64,000 nucleotides of DNA from Nitrosomonas sp. Nm132 (GCF_900100485.1 NZ_FNDH01000005.1:62001-126000), one strand, 5' to 3'; positions 36,262 to 48,391 are shown, counted from the stretch's first letter. Notes: generated by a model from the letters alone, not told the origin. Program-made: numbers and translations.

Positions 36262-36326
36262 ATTAACCCGAATAGTTCATAAATTCGCGTGATGATCACG
36301 CGAATTTATGAACTATTCGGGTTAAT
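36262..36326. repeat. short palindromic form of the MITE-like family, with TTAA flanks
   Basis: Perfect 65 bp palindrome (31-bp arms, 3-base centre) including flanking ATTAA/TTAAT; the element proper is 36267-36322 and starts CCCGAATAGTTCATAAATT. TTAA is on both sides. The related segment at 35250-35275 has the same right-flank sequence (TTAATGATGAGAGGAAGG) without the element, so an empty site is visible in the window. Confidence 0.85.
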
Positions 36327-36567
36327 GATGAGAGGAAGGAATGGAAAGGAAAGGAAAAGACGCACTATGCTCTGTCGCATGCGAAAGAAATCATCATAAA
36401 GGCCTATGCTCTTGCTTCTTTGACCTCATCCCCTATGCGTCACCAAAAATTATGAATTAATAATTCCAATCCTAGAAAATTCCGTACCCTTTGAATATCC
36501 CTCAGCGCCAACACTTATACGAATTGCGAAGGAATCTCAGTGAGGATTAGACAAAATTCACTCGCCT
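36327..36567. other. duplicated gene tail and non-coding sequence
   Basis: The first ~40 bases (36320-36365) repeat, with changes, the end of the membrane protein gene at 35253-35298, i.e. a leftover of a duplicated tail ending in SSHH-stop on the minus strand. The rest holds no gene that can be supported. Confidence 0.5.
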
Positions 36568-36583
36568 TTATGAAAAATTCGGG
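36564..36583. repeat. degenerate terminus of the MITE-like family
   Basis: About 18 of 21 positions match the right end of the long element (TTTATGAAAAATTCGGG). No matching left end nearby. On the minus strand it supplies the last codons and the TAA stop of the DUF721 gene. Confidence 0.55.
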
Positions 36584-37020
36584 TTAGGTTTGCAATTATT
36601 GAGCAGTGACTCGATAGCAGTTCTGAGGGGCGATACGGGCATTGCCAAAGCTAATTGATTCAAATCTTGAGCGGCGCTTTGGCTAAGCTGTGGTTTCTGT
36701 TTGGATGAAATGCTCATTGAGTTTCTACGACAACGAGCATCCACAACGATTTGGATTGAAACCACTTGAGAATCAAACTTGCTGAGCAATGACGGAGTGA
36801 TTTGTCTTAATTTTGCCGCTATAGCGCTACTATCCGCATATATTATGAGTATTCCATCAGAAAATTTTCCAATGACGCATCGTTTAGCTAATTGAGGAGA
36901 AATCATTCTCAAAAAGAGATGTTGTATTTGAATTATTTGATTTGCTGACACGAATAAGCTCTGATGAGCTGGCATTCCGCTAAGGATACTAAGAAAATTA
37001 TCCACTCTACGCGTAGTCAT
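36568..37020 (-). CDS. DUF721 (DciA-like) protein
   Basis: 150 residues. FLSILSGMPAHQSLFVSANQ, QHLFLRMISPQLAKRC, GILIIYADSSAIAAKLRQIT and SQVVSIQIVVDAR follow the DUF721/DciA pattern, a KH-like fold that in many bacteria loads the replicative helicase. The C-terminal codons (NPNFS-stop) come from a repeat terminus, so the tail may be altered. No clear ribosome site at ATG 37020. Alone between long non-coding regions. Confidence 0.7.
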   Translation of the reverse strand: MTTRRVDNFLSILSGMPAHQSLFVSANQIIQIQHLFLRMISPQLAKRCVIGKFSDGILIIYADSSAIAAKLRQITPSLLSKFDSQVVSIQIVVDARCRRNSMSISSKQKPQLSQSAAQDLNQLALAMPVSPLRTAIESLLNNCKPNPNFS

Positions 37021-37470
37021 ATTTTATGCTATGCAATCTTTCCAGGAAAATATGTTCATTTAAACTGTGATTAACCGCATCTTATTGATATAGTCAGGTG
37101 AAGTCTAAAGGCGCCACCCACTGTAGCACTGTTTCCCATAGACATAACCTTGCGTTCCTCTAAGTTATTTTTAGTTTAATCCAAGTATGAGTCAAACGCA
37201 TATTGAGGAACCATAATAGCAGATTTTCTTGCCATGCTCTTATGTTAAAGCGATAGCAAAATTCGTTAAAATACGTTGTATTCGTTGAAATATTTTTGTA
37301 AGTATCTTGACGATACCCTGTAATAGGCTCACAGCAGAAAATACTTCGAAAGTATCATTGGCGATGTGTACTTGGAGGAATCATTCTCTGGGTTTGTCAG
37401 GGAGTATCACCCAAACAGCATGATTCTGAGTTTTACCGATCTCCGCCAGTAAAGGTAATCATCACTACTG

Positions 37471-37591
37471 GATCGTTCCAGTAAAGCCATTACCGTTCGT
37501 GGTGAACTTGTCAAACCGCTAAGCAACTGACATCGGCCCTCGACAGGCTCAGGCCGAACGGCGTTTTCTGTAACCGTTATGCTGGAACGGT
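37471..37591. repeat. nested inverted repeat with REP-like core
   Basis: Outer arms CGTTCCAG (37474) and CTGGAACG (37582) with extended similarity; inner arms CCGTTCG (37493) and CGAACGG (37555). The inner text (GTGGTGAACTTGTCAAACC and CTCGACAGGCTCAGGCCGAA) resembles a dispersed extragenic repeat common in many proteobacterial genomes. Confidence 0.6.
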
Positions 37592-37783
37592 CTACTACTC
37601 ACCCCCCCTGATCTGATGAAAGAGATTGTTAAAAAAAATTATGATATCCCTTCCTGATCAATGCCAAATACCGCCGCATGTCAATGCAGCCGATTACTAC
37701 TCTCTTCAATGTTCATATCAGAGGTTAACAAGCTGTTGAGAAAAAATTAATTTACGAACCTGAATCAGGATTCACACTCATGG

Positions 37784-37823
37784 CGTAGCTTCTGAGGTAA
37801 AGAAATTTTTCTCAGAAGCTACG
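37784..37823 (-). terminator. hairpin directly after lon
   Basis: CGTAGCTTCTGAG and CTCAGAAGCTACG, 13 perfectly paired bases with a 14-base AT-rich loop, two bases beyond the lon stop codon. A strong stem but no U-tract, so it may protect the mRNA end rather than end transcription. Confidence 0.6.
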
Positions 37824-37825
37824 GG

Positions 37826-40240
37826 CTAATGCTTAATAATAGCATTAGCGACATCATCTTCGCTCATAGCTGGCAGCGTATTTTGAACTGTTGATGGAAG
37901 CGCTTCGGGTCTATGTTCCAGCGCTAATTCCAGAACCTGATCTATCCATTTTACTGGTTGAATTTTTAGCTTGTTCTTTATATTTGCCGGTATTTCATTT
38001 AAATCTTTAATATTCTCTTCTGGTATCAGTACCATCTTAATACCACCACGATGAGCTGCTAATAGTTTTTCTTTGAGCCCACCTATTGGTAATACCTCTC
38101 CACGCAATGTTATTTCTCCTGTCATGGCCACAGTTGCACGAACCGGTATTCCTGTTAATACAGAAACCATAGCAACGCAAATACCAATACCTGCACTAGG
38201 TCCATCCTTTGGCGTTGCACCTTCAGGCAAATGAATATGAATATCTTTTTTAAGATAAAAATCATCTGCTATGCCAAGTATTGTTGAGCGACTACGAACT
38301 ACTGACAAAGCAGCCTGAACAGATTCCTGCATCACCTCACCTAATTTACCGGTAGTAATTGTCTTTCCTTTACCAGGTAATGCCACTGCCTCAATTGTTA
38401 GCAGCTCTCCGCCCACTTCTGTCCATGCCAAGCCAGTAACCTGTCCTATTTGACTCTTTTCCTCTGCTATGCCGTAAGCATAACGATGAACACCTAGGTA
38501 ATTACCAAGATTGCGCGAATTAATCGTAACTTTCTCTTTATCTTCCCCTTTTTTGCTTAATATGGCCCTCACAACTTTACGGCAGATCTTGGAAATTTCT
38601 CGCTCCATGGCCCGTACACCAGCTTCCCTCGTATAGTGACGCACGATATCTCGTAGAGCAGATTCAGAAATTATCAACTCCCCTTCTTCAAGCCCATGAT
38701 TCTTCATTTGCTTAGGTAATAAATATTGCCTAGCAATATTGAGTTTTTCATCTTCCGTATAACCCGATAATCGTATTACTTCCATACGATCAAGCAATGC
38801 GGGAGGTATGTTCAGTGTGTTAGCTGTGGCAACAAACATTACATCTGATAAGTCATATTCAACCTCAATGTAATGATCAACAAAAGTACTATTTTGCTCT
38901 GGGTCAAGTACCTCCAATAATGCAGAAGCTGGATCTCCACGAAAATCCATTCCCATCTTATCCACTTCATCCAATAAGAATAATGGGTTTCTGACGCCAA
39001 CCTTAGTAATATTCTGCAGAATCTTCCCAGGCATTGCCCCTATATATGTACGACGATGACCGCGTATTTCTGCTTCATCACGCACCCCTCCCAAAGACAT
39101 ACGCATAAATTTCCGATTCGTAGCACGAGCTATAGATCTACCAAGCGAGGTCTTACCCACTCCAGGAGGACCAACAAGGCAAAGGATCGGTGCTTTTAGT
39201 TTGCTAACTCTTTGTTGTACAGCTAAATACTCTATTATTCTTTCTTTAATCTTTTCTAATCCATAATGATCTTGCTCTAAAACGGCTTCTGCCGTATTAA
39301 GATCCTTACAAATTTTACTTTTCTGCTTCCACGGCAATGAAACTAACGCATCAATATAATTACGAACAACTGTAGCTTCAGCTGACATCGGTGACATCAG
39401 ACGTAGCTTCTTCAACTCTGACTCAGCTTTTGTATGCGCATCTTTAGGCAATGAGGCGGATTTAATTCTTTTCTCGATTTCCTCTAAATCAGCCCCCTCC
39501 TCTCCTTCGCCCAACTCTTTCTGAATGGCCTTAACTTGTTCATTCAGATAGTAATCTCGTTGACTCTTCTCCATCTGACGCTTAACTCTTCCACGAATAC
39601 GCTTTTCTACTTGAAGAATATCGAGCTCTGTTTCCAACAAACCCAGTAGATGTTCTAATCGCTTCTGTACATCAAAAATTTCAAGTATTTCCTGCTTTTT
39701 CTCTAATTTCAGGGGAAGATAAGCAGCGATTGTATCAGCCAATCGTCCAGCCTCATCAATACCCGCAAGAGATGCCAGAATTTCAGGGAGTATCTTTTTA
39801 TTTAATTTTACGAACTGATCAAATTGCGATATGAGGGCGCGACGTGTTGCTTCTATTTCTGGAGTATTTACACTGTCAATAGAGATTTGAAGTGCCTTTC
39901 CTGAGAAATAAGATTCTGAGTCAATAAATTCCAAAATACGAGCCCGGTAACTTCCTTCCACCAAGACTTTAACGGTACCATCAGGAAGCTTAAGCATTTG
40001 AAGCAGACTCGAAACACAGCATATGCTATAAAGATCTCGTGGAGCAGGGTCATCTTTAGCAGCTGATTTCTGTGCTACCAACAAGATATTCTTGCCGGAC
40101 TCCATAGCAAGCTCTAATGCCTTTATAGATTTTGGCCGCCCAACAAATAGGGGTATTACCATATGCGGAAAAACAACCACATCACGTAATGGTAATAATG
40201 GCAAAATCAGTTGATTTGATTCGTTATCTACCGAGGTCAT
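37826..40240 (-). CDS. lon: ATP-dependent Lon protease
   Basis: 804-residue AAA+ protease that removes damaged and regulatory proteins. N-terminal substrate domain (LPLLPLRDVVVFPHMVIPLF), Walker A GPPGVGKTSLGR, Walker B-like FLLDEVDKMG, and the catalytic dyad Ser682 (DGPSAGIG) and Lys725 (GGLKEKLLAA). Third in the usual order clpP-clpX-lon, but 169 bases from clpX, so it likely has its own promoter. Confidence 0.96.
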   Translation of the reverse strand: MTSVDNESNQLILPLLPLRDVVVFPHMVIPLFVGRPKSIKALELAMESGKNILLVAQKSAAKDDPAPRDLYSICCVSSLLQMLKLPDGTVKVLVEGSYRARILEFIDSESYFSGKALQISIDSVNTPEIEATRRALISQFDQFVKLNKKILPEILASLAGIDEAGRLADTIAAYLPLKLEKKQEILEIFDVQKRLEHLLGLLETELDILQVEKRIRGRVKRQMEKSQRDYYLNEQVKAIQKELGEGEEGADLEEIEKRIKSASLPKDAHTKAESELKKLRLMSPMSAEATVVRNYIDALVSLPWKQKSKICKDLNTAEAVLEQDHYGLEKIKERIIEYLAVQQRVSKLKAPILCLVGPPGVGKTSLGRSIARATNRKFMRMSLGGVRDEAEIRGHRRTYIGAMPGKILQNITKVGVRNPLFLLDEVDKMGMDFRGDPASALLEVLDPEQNSTFVDHYIEVEYDLSDVMFVATANTLNIPPALLDRMEVIRLSGYTEDEKLNIARQYLLPKQMKNHGLEEGELIISESALRDIVRHYTREAGVRAMEREISKICRKVVRAILSKKGEDKEKVTINSRNLGNYLGVHRYAYGIAEEKSQIGQVTGLAWTEVGGELLTIEAVALPGKGKTITTGKLGEVMQESVQAALSVVRSRSTILGIADDFYLKKDIHIHLPEGATPKDGPSAGIGICVAMVSVLTGIPVRATVAMTGEITLRGEVLPIGGLKEKLLAAHRGGIKMVLIPEENIKDLNEIPANIKNKLKIQPVKWIDQVLELALEHRPEALPSTVQNTLPAMSEDDVANAIIKH

Positions 40241-40409
40241 ATTTACACTTTAGGTTAAGCACCAATAGTCTAAACTAGGGCGCTATTCTATTCAAAAATA
40301 TCGAATTGGAAATACTACAATGTATCGCAGTTATTTAATGCGCTTCTTAATTTGATGATTTTTAGCTAACTTTACTCCGAGTGCAATAGTTAAACTTAGC
40401 TATCATTTT

Positions 40410-41696
40410 TTAAGCTTGCTTTGAATTCTTAGTAATCTTTGGTTGATCTGAATAAATCAAAATAGGTTTGATATCACCATTTACTGATCCATAATCAATC
40501 ACAACTTTAGAAATATTCTCAAGTGAGGGTAAATCATACATTATATCCAACAGTGTCTCTTCCAGAATTGATCGCAGACCACGTGCCCCTGTTTTGCGTA
40601 TCAATGCTTTCTTGGCTATTGCTTTAAGTGCCTGCTCACGAAATTCTAATTCAACACCTCCCTCCATGTTGAATAGTTTCCAATATTGCTTGACAAGAGC
40701 ATTTTTAGGTTCGGTTAAAATTTGGATCAGAGCAGGCTCATTAAGTTCATCTAATGTCGCAATAACTGGCAAGCGTCCAACAAATTCCGGGATTAAACCA
40801 TACTTAATCAGGTCTTCAGGCTCGACTGCCTTTAATACCTCATTAATTTCTTTATGGTTATCGCGATTGATTATTTCAGCACCAAAACCTATACCACCCT
40901 TTTCCGATCGTGATCGTATTATTTTATCTATCCCATCAAATGCTCCACCACAAATGAACAAAATATTGGTAGTATCTATTTGAATAAACTCTTGATTGGG
41001 ATGCTTACGTCCTCCCTGGGGAGGTACTAGGGCAAGTGTTCCTTCTATTAGCTTTAACAACGCCTGCTGCACGCCTTCACCGGAGACATCCCGAGTGATA
41101 GAAGGATTATCAGATTTACGCGAAATCTTATCTATTTCGTCAATGTAAATAATGCCACGCTGAGCCTTCTCCACATCGTAATTACATTTCTGCAGTAATT
41201 TCTGAATGATATTTTCGACATCCTCACCCACATAACCCGCTTCGGTCAGTGTCGTTGCATCCGCAATAATGAATGGCACATCCAATAATCTAGCTAGCGT
41301 TTGAGCTAATAGGGTTTTACCAGAACCGGTTGGGCCAATTAAAAGAATATTACTTTTTGCAAGTTCTATATCATCAGTATCACTGACCTTGGTCAAATTC
41401 CTTAAACGCTTATAGTGATTATATACAGCGACAGAAAGAATCTTCTTGGCTGATTCCTGACCGATAACATATTGATCTAGAATCAGGCATATTTCACGAG
41501 GTACAGGCAGATTTGATTTCGCTAATTTAGCTGTTTCATTAACTTGCATTTCCTCGCGAATAATATCGTTACAAAGATCGATACATTCATCGCAAATAAA
41601 TACAGATGGTCCCGCTATCAGCTTTCTCACCTCATGCTGGCTTTTGCCACAAAAGGAACAATAGAGAAGTTTATCGCCATTCATTTTCTCAGACAT
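40410..41696 (-). CDS. clpX: ClpX ATPase/unfoldase
   Basis: 428 residues. The N-terminal zinc domain has Cys13, 16, 35, 38 (CSFCGKSQ...CDECIDLC); Walker A is GPTGSGKT (121-128), with [10 protein letters not shown] and [12 protein letters not shown] further on. It feeds unfolded substrates to ClpP. It lies 81 bases after clpP in the same direction. Confidence 0.97.
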   Translation of the reverse strand: MSEKMNGDKLLYCSFCGKSQHEVRKLIAGPSVFICDECIDLCNDIIREEMQVNETAKLAKSNLPVPREICLILDQYVIGQESAKKILSVAVYNHYKRLRNLTKVSDTDDIELAKSNILLIGPTGSGKTLLAQTLARLLDVPFIIADATTLTEAGYVGEDVENIIQKLLQKCNYDVEKAQRGIIYIDEIDKISRKSDNPSITRDVSGEGVQQALLKLIEGTLALVPPQGGRKHPNQEFIQIDTTNILFICGGAFDGIDKIIRSRSEKGGIGFGAEIINRDNHKEINEVLKAVEPEDLIKYGLIPEFVGRLPVIATLDELNEPALIQILTEPKNALVKQYWKLFNMEGGVELEFREQALKAIAKKALIRKTGARGLRSILEETLLDIMYDLPSLENISKVVIDYGSVNGDIKPILIYSDQPKITKNSKQA

Positions 41697-41777
41697 AATT
41701 TAACTCCACAACCATTGAGTAAATGCCATTTTAACAAAGGAAAGTATTGAAATCTGATTAAACAAAGCAAGCCCATT

Positions 41778-42416
41778 TCATTTCTTATTATCTCTACTCG
41801 TCAATACTGCATCGACAAGACCATACTTTACCGATTCTTCTGCACTAAGAAAATTATCACGATCCGTATCTCTCTCGATCGTCTTTATTGACTGCCCGCT
41901 ATGCTTAGCCATGATCTCATTCAAGCGACTTTTCAAATACAAAATCTCTTTAGCATGTATTTCAATATCAGAAGCTTGCCCCTGAAATCCCCCCATGGGT
42001 TGGTGAATCATAACGCGGGAGTTGGGCAAACAAAAGCGTTTACCCTTTGCTCCAGCCGTCAACAACAAAGAACCCATACTTGCCGCCTGGCCAACACAAA
42101 GCGTGCTGACATCGGGTTTTATAAACTGCATCGTATCGTAAATAGCAAGTCCTGCAGAAACCAAGCCACCGGGAGAATTGATATAAAAAGAAATATCTTT
42201 ATCTGAACTTTCTGATTCCAAAAATAAAAGTTGAGCAACAATCAAGTTTGCCGATGCTTCAGTAACTGGTCCTACAAGAAAAATAATCCTTTCTTTTAAT
42301 AATCGTGAATAAATATCATAGGCACGCTCACCCCTCCCGCTGGTTTCAATAACCATCGGAATCAAACCTAAACCTCTCGTCTCCAAATTAACTTGCTCCT
42401 GTTTAAGCTGACGCAT
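41778..42416 (-). CDS. clpP: ClpP protease subunit
   Basis: 212-residue serine protease that forms the ClpXP barrel. Catalytic Ser113 (GQAASMGS), His138 ([10 protein letters not shown]) and Asp183 (ERDTDRD). [20 protein letters not shown] is the typical N-terminus. The ATG lies inside the end of tig (14-base overlap), so the two are translationally coupled. Confidence 0.97.
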   Translation of the reverse strand: MRQLKQEQVNLETRGLGLIPMVIETSGRGERAYDIYSRLLKERIIFLVGPVTEASANLIVAQLLFLESESSDKDISFYINSPGGLVSAGLAIYDTMQFIKPDVSTLCVGQAASMGSLLLTAGAKGKRFCLPNSRVMIHQPMGGFQGQASDIEIHAKEILYLKSRLNEIMAKHSGQSIKTIERDTDRDNFLSAEESVKYGLVDAVLTSRDNKK

Positions 42417-43719
42417 GAGGATAACCCATCAAATCCTCAAAAGCTATCTCCTGGTCAATCACCTTGACCTGCTCCAATGCCCATGAAACGACATTATCTT
42501 CCAATACTATTGACTCGATCTCTCTCAAACGCTCAGGCGACGAGTAGTGCCACTTAACCACTTGCTCAGGATTTTCATAACTCTGAGCATAATACTCTAC
42601 ATATTTTTTTATCTGTTCCGACTTAACATTCAAATTATGAATTTTTACTAACTCAGCCAAAATTAAACCCAATTTCACACGCCGCTCAGCTCTTTCCAAA
42701 AATGATTCTGGCGAGAGAGGGATTTCTTCGCTGTGTATGCCTTGTGTTGCAAGGCTATTTTTGGCATCTTGAACTAAATGTTTTACTTCTTGCGCAACTA
42801 AAATTCTTGGCGCATTACATATCGCCGTATCAAGTAAGCATTGCATGATTTGTTCTTTCAGTTTTGCTCGGGTCCTTTGAGAAACTTCACGCTCCAGACT
42901 TAATCGAATTTCGTCATACATTCTTTTCATATCGCCATCTTGAATACCAAGTGATTTGGCAAATTCATTATCGATATCAGCTAATACAGGCTCCTCAACT
43001 TTGTTGAGCTTGACATTAAATACAACGGGTCTTCCCGCAACTTCTTTATCGTGATAATCATCAGGAAAAACCATTTGAAATGATTTCTCTTCTCCCAAAC
43101 TCATACCGAGAATAGCATCTTCGAAATCTTTTAAAATGTATCTATCGCCCAGCATCAAAGCAAAATCATTCGCCTTGCCACCCTGGAATTCATTCCCATC
43201 GATCAGACCGCGGTAATCGATATTAACTCGATCACCTAATGCTGCTGGTCGATGAACCAATTCATATTTGGCTCTCTGTTTTTGCAAAATATGCAATGTT
43301 TTTTCAACTTCTTTATCATCAATTTTTACCACAGGCTTATTCACACTGAGAGCACTCAAATCACCAAGCGTTATATCCGGATAGACCTCAAATGTCGCAC
43401 TAAATTCATAATGAGCATTATTTTCTTCAGATTGCTTAGCTTTAAAATGTGGAGCTCCGACAACTCGTAAATTTTGCTGCTGGACAGCTTCTTGAAAATG
43501 CTTCTGCAACATTTCTCCCAACACTTCCTGACGCAACTTCGCGCCAAATTGTTGAGCCACTATTCTTAGCGGTACTTTACCAGGGCGAAAACCTTGTACT
43601 TTTACTTTTCCAGCCAAGCGCTTTAGACGATCGTCTACTTCCACTTGGATATTTTCTTGAGAAATCGAAATATCAAGATTTCGTTCCAAAACATTGGGAT
43701 TTTCAACGTTTGATTGCAT
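42403..43719 (-). CDS. tig: trigger factor
   Basis: 438-residue ribosome-bound chaperone with prolyl isomerase activity. Ribosome-binding GFRPGKVP is present at ~40-47, the FKBP domain begins near [20 protein letters not shown], and the helical chaperone part follows. Directly upstream of and overlapping clpP, with tRNA-Leu further upstream, a common betaproteobacterial order. Confidence 0.96.
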   Translation of the reverse strand: MQSNVENPNVLERNLDISISQENIQVEVDDRLKRLAGKVKVQGFRPGKVPLRIVAQQFGAKLRQEVLGEMLQKHFQEAVQQQNLRVVGAPHFKAKQSEENNAHYEFSATFEVYPDITLGDLSALSVNKPVVKIDDKEVEKTLHILQKQRAKYELVHRPAALGDRVNIDYRGLIDGNEFQGGKANDFALMLGDRYILKDFEDAILGMSLGEEKSFQMVFPDDYHDKEVAGRPVVFNVKLNKVEEPVLADIDNEFAKSLGIQDGDMKRMYDEIRLSLEREVSQRTRAKLKEQIMQCLLDTAICNAPRILVAQEVKHLVQDAKNSLATQGIHSEEIPLSPESFLERAERRVKLGLILAELVKIHNLNVKSEQIKKYVEYYAQSYENPEQVVKWHYSSPERLREIESIVLEDNVVSWALEQVKVIDQEIAFEDLMGYPHASA

Positions 43720-43808
43720 TAAATCTTCCTAAATAACTGCCAAATAATTACCAAGATGAATAAATATGTTGCGTAATATAAGCCGAAAAAGACTTAAACT
43801 CGATTCTC

Positions 43809-43894
<86 letters not shown>

Positions 43895-43955
43895 GTATTA
43901 CCCTGTTTTTACCACTATTTAATTATACCTTTTTATTCATAATATCGCAGCCGAA

Positions 43956-44717
43956 CTATCTTGCATCTTGACAAGACACTACTTTACCACTCACTCCCCT
44001 GCTATCTGGCCCCATAAAGAAAAGATAAGTCCTCATCAAATCCTGAGGTTGGAGCAATAAATGTTTTATTTCACCCGGATGTGTTTTTGTGCGCTGAGGT
44101 GAGTGAACAGGACCAGGAATGAGCGCATTGATACGTAAGTTTGGCAATAACTCCCACTCTTGGGATTGAATTTTAACTAATGCTTCTACACCTGCCTTAG
44201 CTACTGCAAACCCACCCCAATAAGCAGAGGGCCCATGACCATGTGTATCTGATGTCATAATAACACTGGCATCGGCAGATGCTTTGAGTAATGGCAGGCA
44301 AGCTCGATTAAGTGTAGCCGGCGCAAGTAAATTAACTTGCATGATTAATCGCCATTGCTCTAGCGTATGGTTCTCCAATGGCATTGGGCCAAAGGTAAAT
44401 GCAGCATTATGCAATATCCCATCTAGTCTGCCTAATTGCGATGCAATTGCATCAGCGATCGCCTGAAAATCTTTCTCTACTGCTTTCTCAAAATCAAAAG
44501 GAAAGATAATGGCCTCTTCTCTGCCTAGCGCTTGAATATCATCGTAGACACGCTCTAGTTTTTCAACTTTGCGACCATGCAAAATGATTGTAGCACCATA
44601 AGTAGCATAAGCTATCGCAGCAGCGCGCCCAATCCCCTGCCCAGCCCCGGTAACTAAAATGACTCGTTCGCTAAGTAAATCTTTATCCGCTTGATAATTC
44701 TTTAAATTGTTCATCAA
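43956..44717 (-). CDS. short-chain dehydrogenase, YciK-like, with Tyr to Phe change
   Basis: 253-residue SDR. NAD(P) motif TGAGQGIG (24-31), NAAF (104-107), and Ser156. The active site normally reads YxxxK; here it is F170-A-V-A-K174 (WGGFAVAKAG), so the catalytic Tyr is missing, while E. coli YciK keeps it. N-terminal YQADKDLLSERVILVTGAGQ follows YciK. The protein may have lost redox activity or use another residue (Tyr166). Single gene between tRNA-Leu and groL. Confidence 0.85.
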   Translation of the reverse strand: MMNNLKNYQADKDLLSERVILVTGAGQGIGRAAAIAYATYGATIILHGRKVEKLERVYDDIQALGREEAIIFPFDFEKAVEKDFQAIADAIASQLGRLDGILHNAAFTFGPMPLENHTLEQWRLIMQVNLLAPATLNRACLPLLKASADASVIMTSDTHGHGPSAYWGGFAVAKAGVEALVKIQSQEWELLPNLRINALIPGPVHSPQRTKTHPGEIKHLLLQPQDLMRTYLFFMGPDSRGVSGKVVSCQDAR

Positions 44718-44827
44718 AATAAGAGCAATAACATGAAAGACTATCTATTTTATACCTAACTCATTCTAAATCAGTTGCAATACCATGCCATTGCTTATAT
44801 ATGAAGAGTTTATACTTTAAAAGATAC

Positions 44828-44883
44828 ATAAAAATTAATCGCCACAGCAACAGACTGCCGAAGCAAAGTCTGTCACTGTAGCG
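44828..44883 (-). terminator. groESL terminator
   Basis: Minus strand: a long imperfect stem with the inner arms CAGACT and AGTCTG, followed by TTAATTTTTATG, a fair U-tract, 30 bases after the groL stop. Confidence 0.7.
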
Positions 44884-44912
44884 ATCCTCACATAATCCGA
44901 AAATGGATAGGG

Positions 44913-46586
<1,674 letters not shown>

Positions 46587-46621
46587 TTATATTATCTAAT
46601 TACTAAAAATCTCGAACCCAA

Positions 46622-46912
46622 TTAACCTTCGACTACTCCCATGATATCTTCTTCGCGCATTACCAGATATTCTTCACCTTTTATCTTTACGGCCTGACCA
46701 GAATATTTTCCAAACAGCACCTTGTCGCCCACCTTGACTTCCAGCGCGCGAACTTTACCATCATCACCCACTTTACCTTTCCCTACAGCGACTATCTCGC
46801 CTTGGTCTGGTTTTTCTGTAGCTGAATCGGGAATAACAATTCCAGAAGCGGTCTTGCGTTCTTCCTCGAGCCGCTTGACAATAACACGGTCATGTAAAGG
46901 GCGAATATTCAT
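46622..46912 (-). CDS. groS: co-chaperonin GroES
   Basis: 96 residues, starts [20 protein letters not shown], has the mobile-loop region [20 protein letters not shown] and ends [12 protein letters not shown]. Caps the GroEL ring. First gene of groESL. Confidence 0.98.
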   Translation of the reverse strand: MNIRPLHDRVIVKRLEEERKTASGIVIPDSATEKPDQGEIVAVGKGKVGDDGKVRALEVKVGDKVLFGKYSGQAVKIKGEEYLVMREEDIMGVVEG

Positions 46913-47021
46913 AGCTGTTTCTCCTAATAATGATTAAAAAAACATGAACACCAATAACGTAAATAACGTTGGCCTGGACAGGGAAAGTCCCGCAGAGGCA
47001 TTGGCGATAACATAAATAGCA

Positions 47022-47048
47022 TTAGCACTCATCGCCAACGAGTGCTAA
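47022..47048. promoter_or_regulatory. CIRCE operator (HrcA site)
   Basis: TTAGCACTC-N9-GAGTGCTAA, a perfect match to the CIRCE consensus, 110 bases before groS. HrcA is expected to repress groESL here. It also lies 33 bases before the bioA start on the other strand. Confidence 0.95.
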
Positions 47049-47076
47049 TAATAGGATCTATTAGAAGGAATTTCAA
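47048..47076 (-). promoter_or_regulatory. sigma-70 type promoter of groESL
   Basis: On the minus strand TTGAAA (47076-47071), a 17-base spacer and TATTAT (47053-47048) form a near-consensus promoter. Transcription would start near 47041, inside CIRCE. The promoter overlaps the ribosome site of bioA on the plus strand. Confidence 0.8.
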
Positions 47077-47080
47077 GTCA

Positions 47081-48391
47081 ATGAGTGATAAAAATTTGTC
47101 AGAGCGCAGCCAAAAAGCCGTATGGCACCCTTGTACCCAGATGAAAGAACATGAGATTTTTCCTCCCGTTTCCATAGTAAAAGGTCATGGAGTCTGGTTA
47201 TACGATTCCAATGGCAATTGCTATATCGATGCAATCAGCTCCTGGTGGGTCAATCTGTTTGGCCATTGCCACCCTCACATCAATAGCGCCCTCAATGATC
47301 AGCTCAGCAAGCTTGAACATGTCATGCTTGCTGGTTTCACGCATGAACCCGTCGTATCACTATCAGAACGACTATGCAAATTAGCGCCGGGCAACCTGGG
47401 ACATTGCTTTTACGCCAGCGATGGCGCTTCGGCGACTGAAATTGCTCTGAAAATGAGCTTTCACTACTGGCAACAATGTGGTCTGACTGCCAAAATCGAT
47501 TTTATTAGCTTGCAAAACGGCTATCACGGTGAAACGCTGGGAGCCCTGTCAGTAACCGATGTCGCGCTTTTTAAACAAATCTATGCACCCTTACTGCGAC
47601 CTACCCAGCACATGCCCTCCCCGGACTGGCGTAATGCAGTGGAAGGAGAATCTCCTGAGGAACATGCATTGAAAGCAGCCAATAAGCTGGAAAATTATCT
47701 CAATGAACATCATGCTCATACTGCCGCACTCATCCTAGAACCGCTCGTTCAAGGTGCCGCAGGAATGGGAATGTATCATCCTGTTTATCTACAGCGTGCC
47801 AGAGAAATCTGCAGTAAATATCAAGTACATCTGATTGCAGATGAAATTGCAGTTGGATTTGGTCGTACGGGGACGATGTTCGCTTGTGAACAGGCCAGCA
47901 TCACGCCTGATTTTTTATGTTTGTCAAAAGGATTGAGCGGTGGTTATTTGCCGCTTTCAGTTGTCATGACAACTCACACCATTTTTCAAGCTTTTTATCA
48001 TGACAAGACCTCTCAGGCTTTTTTACACTCACATTCCCATAGCGGCAATGCTTTGGCCTGCCGGGCTGCGCTGGCCACACTCGACATCTTCGAGCAGAAC
48101 AATATTCTTGAAGCCAATCGTATTAAAGCAAATTATCTCAACCAACTGTCACAATCGCTTCAATCTCATCCCAAGGTAAGCAATTTTCGTAACTGCGGCA
48201 TGATATGGGCGTTCGAAGTCATTACTGATGACCCTACTTTTACAAACTCTTTCTTTAAAAAGGCGCTCGATAAAAAACTATTGCTGCGCCCACTCGGCAA
48301 TACTGTTTATTTCATGCCCCCCTACATTATTAATGAAGATGAAATGGATTGGCTGGTAAAAAGCGTATTGCATATTCTTGATACGTTTTGA
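47081..48391 (+). CDS. bioA: adenosylmethionine-8-amino-7-oxononanoate aminotransferase
   Basis: 436-residue PLP enzyme of biotin synthesis that uses SAM as amino donor. VWHPCTQMKEHE, SSWWVNLFGHCHPHIN, YHGETLGALSV and PLP Lys283 (LSKGLSGGYLP) are diagnostic. ATG 47081 follows AGAAGGA; an upstream in-frame start at 47042 would fall in CIRCE and is rejected. No other bio gene is in the window. Its leader lies under the groESL promoter and CIRCE. Confidence 0.95.
   Translation: MSDKNLSERSQKAVWHPCTQMKEHEIFPPVSIVKGHGVWLYDSNGNCYIDAISSWWVNLFGHCHPHINSALNDQLSKLEHVMLAGFTHEPVVSLSERLCKLAPGNLGHCFYASDGASATEIALKMSFHYWQQCGLTAKIDFISLQNGYHGETLGALSVTDVALFKQIYAPLLRPTQHMPSPDWRNAVEGESPEEHALKAANKLENYLNEHHAHTAALILEPLVQGAAGMGMYHPVYLQRAREICSKYQVHLIADEIAVGFGRTGTMFACEQASITPDFLCLSKGLSGGYLPLSVVMTTHTIFQAFYHDKTSQAFLHSHSHSGNALACRAALATLDIFEQNNILEANRIKANYLNQLSQSLQSHPKVSNFRNCGMIWAFEVITDDPTFTNSFFKKALDKKLLLRPLGNTVYFMPPYIINEDEMDWLVKSVLHILDTF

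Larger units (their letters stand above)
37021..37825. other. long non-coding region between lon and the DUF721 gene
   Basis: No reading frame worth supporting. It holds a nested inverted repeat at 37471-37591 and the hairpin after lon (37784-37823). The remainder is AT-rich without clear signals. Confidence 0.5.

Noticed and set aside
47042-47080. Upstream start for bioA
   Set aside because: It would begin within CIRCE and the groESL promoter, lacks a ribosome site, and adds residues not seen in BioA.
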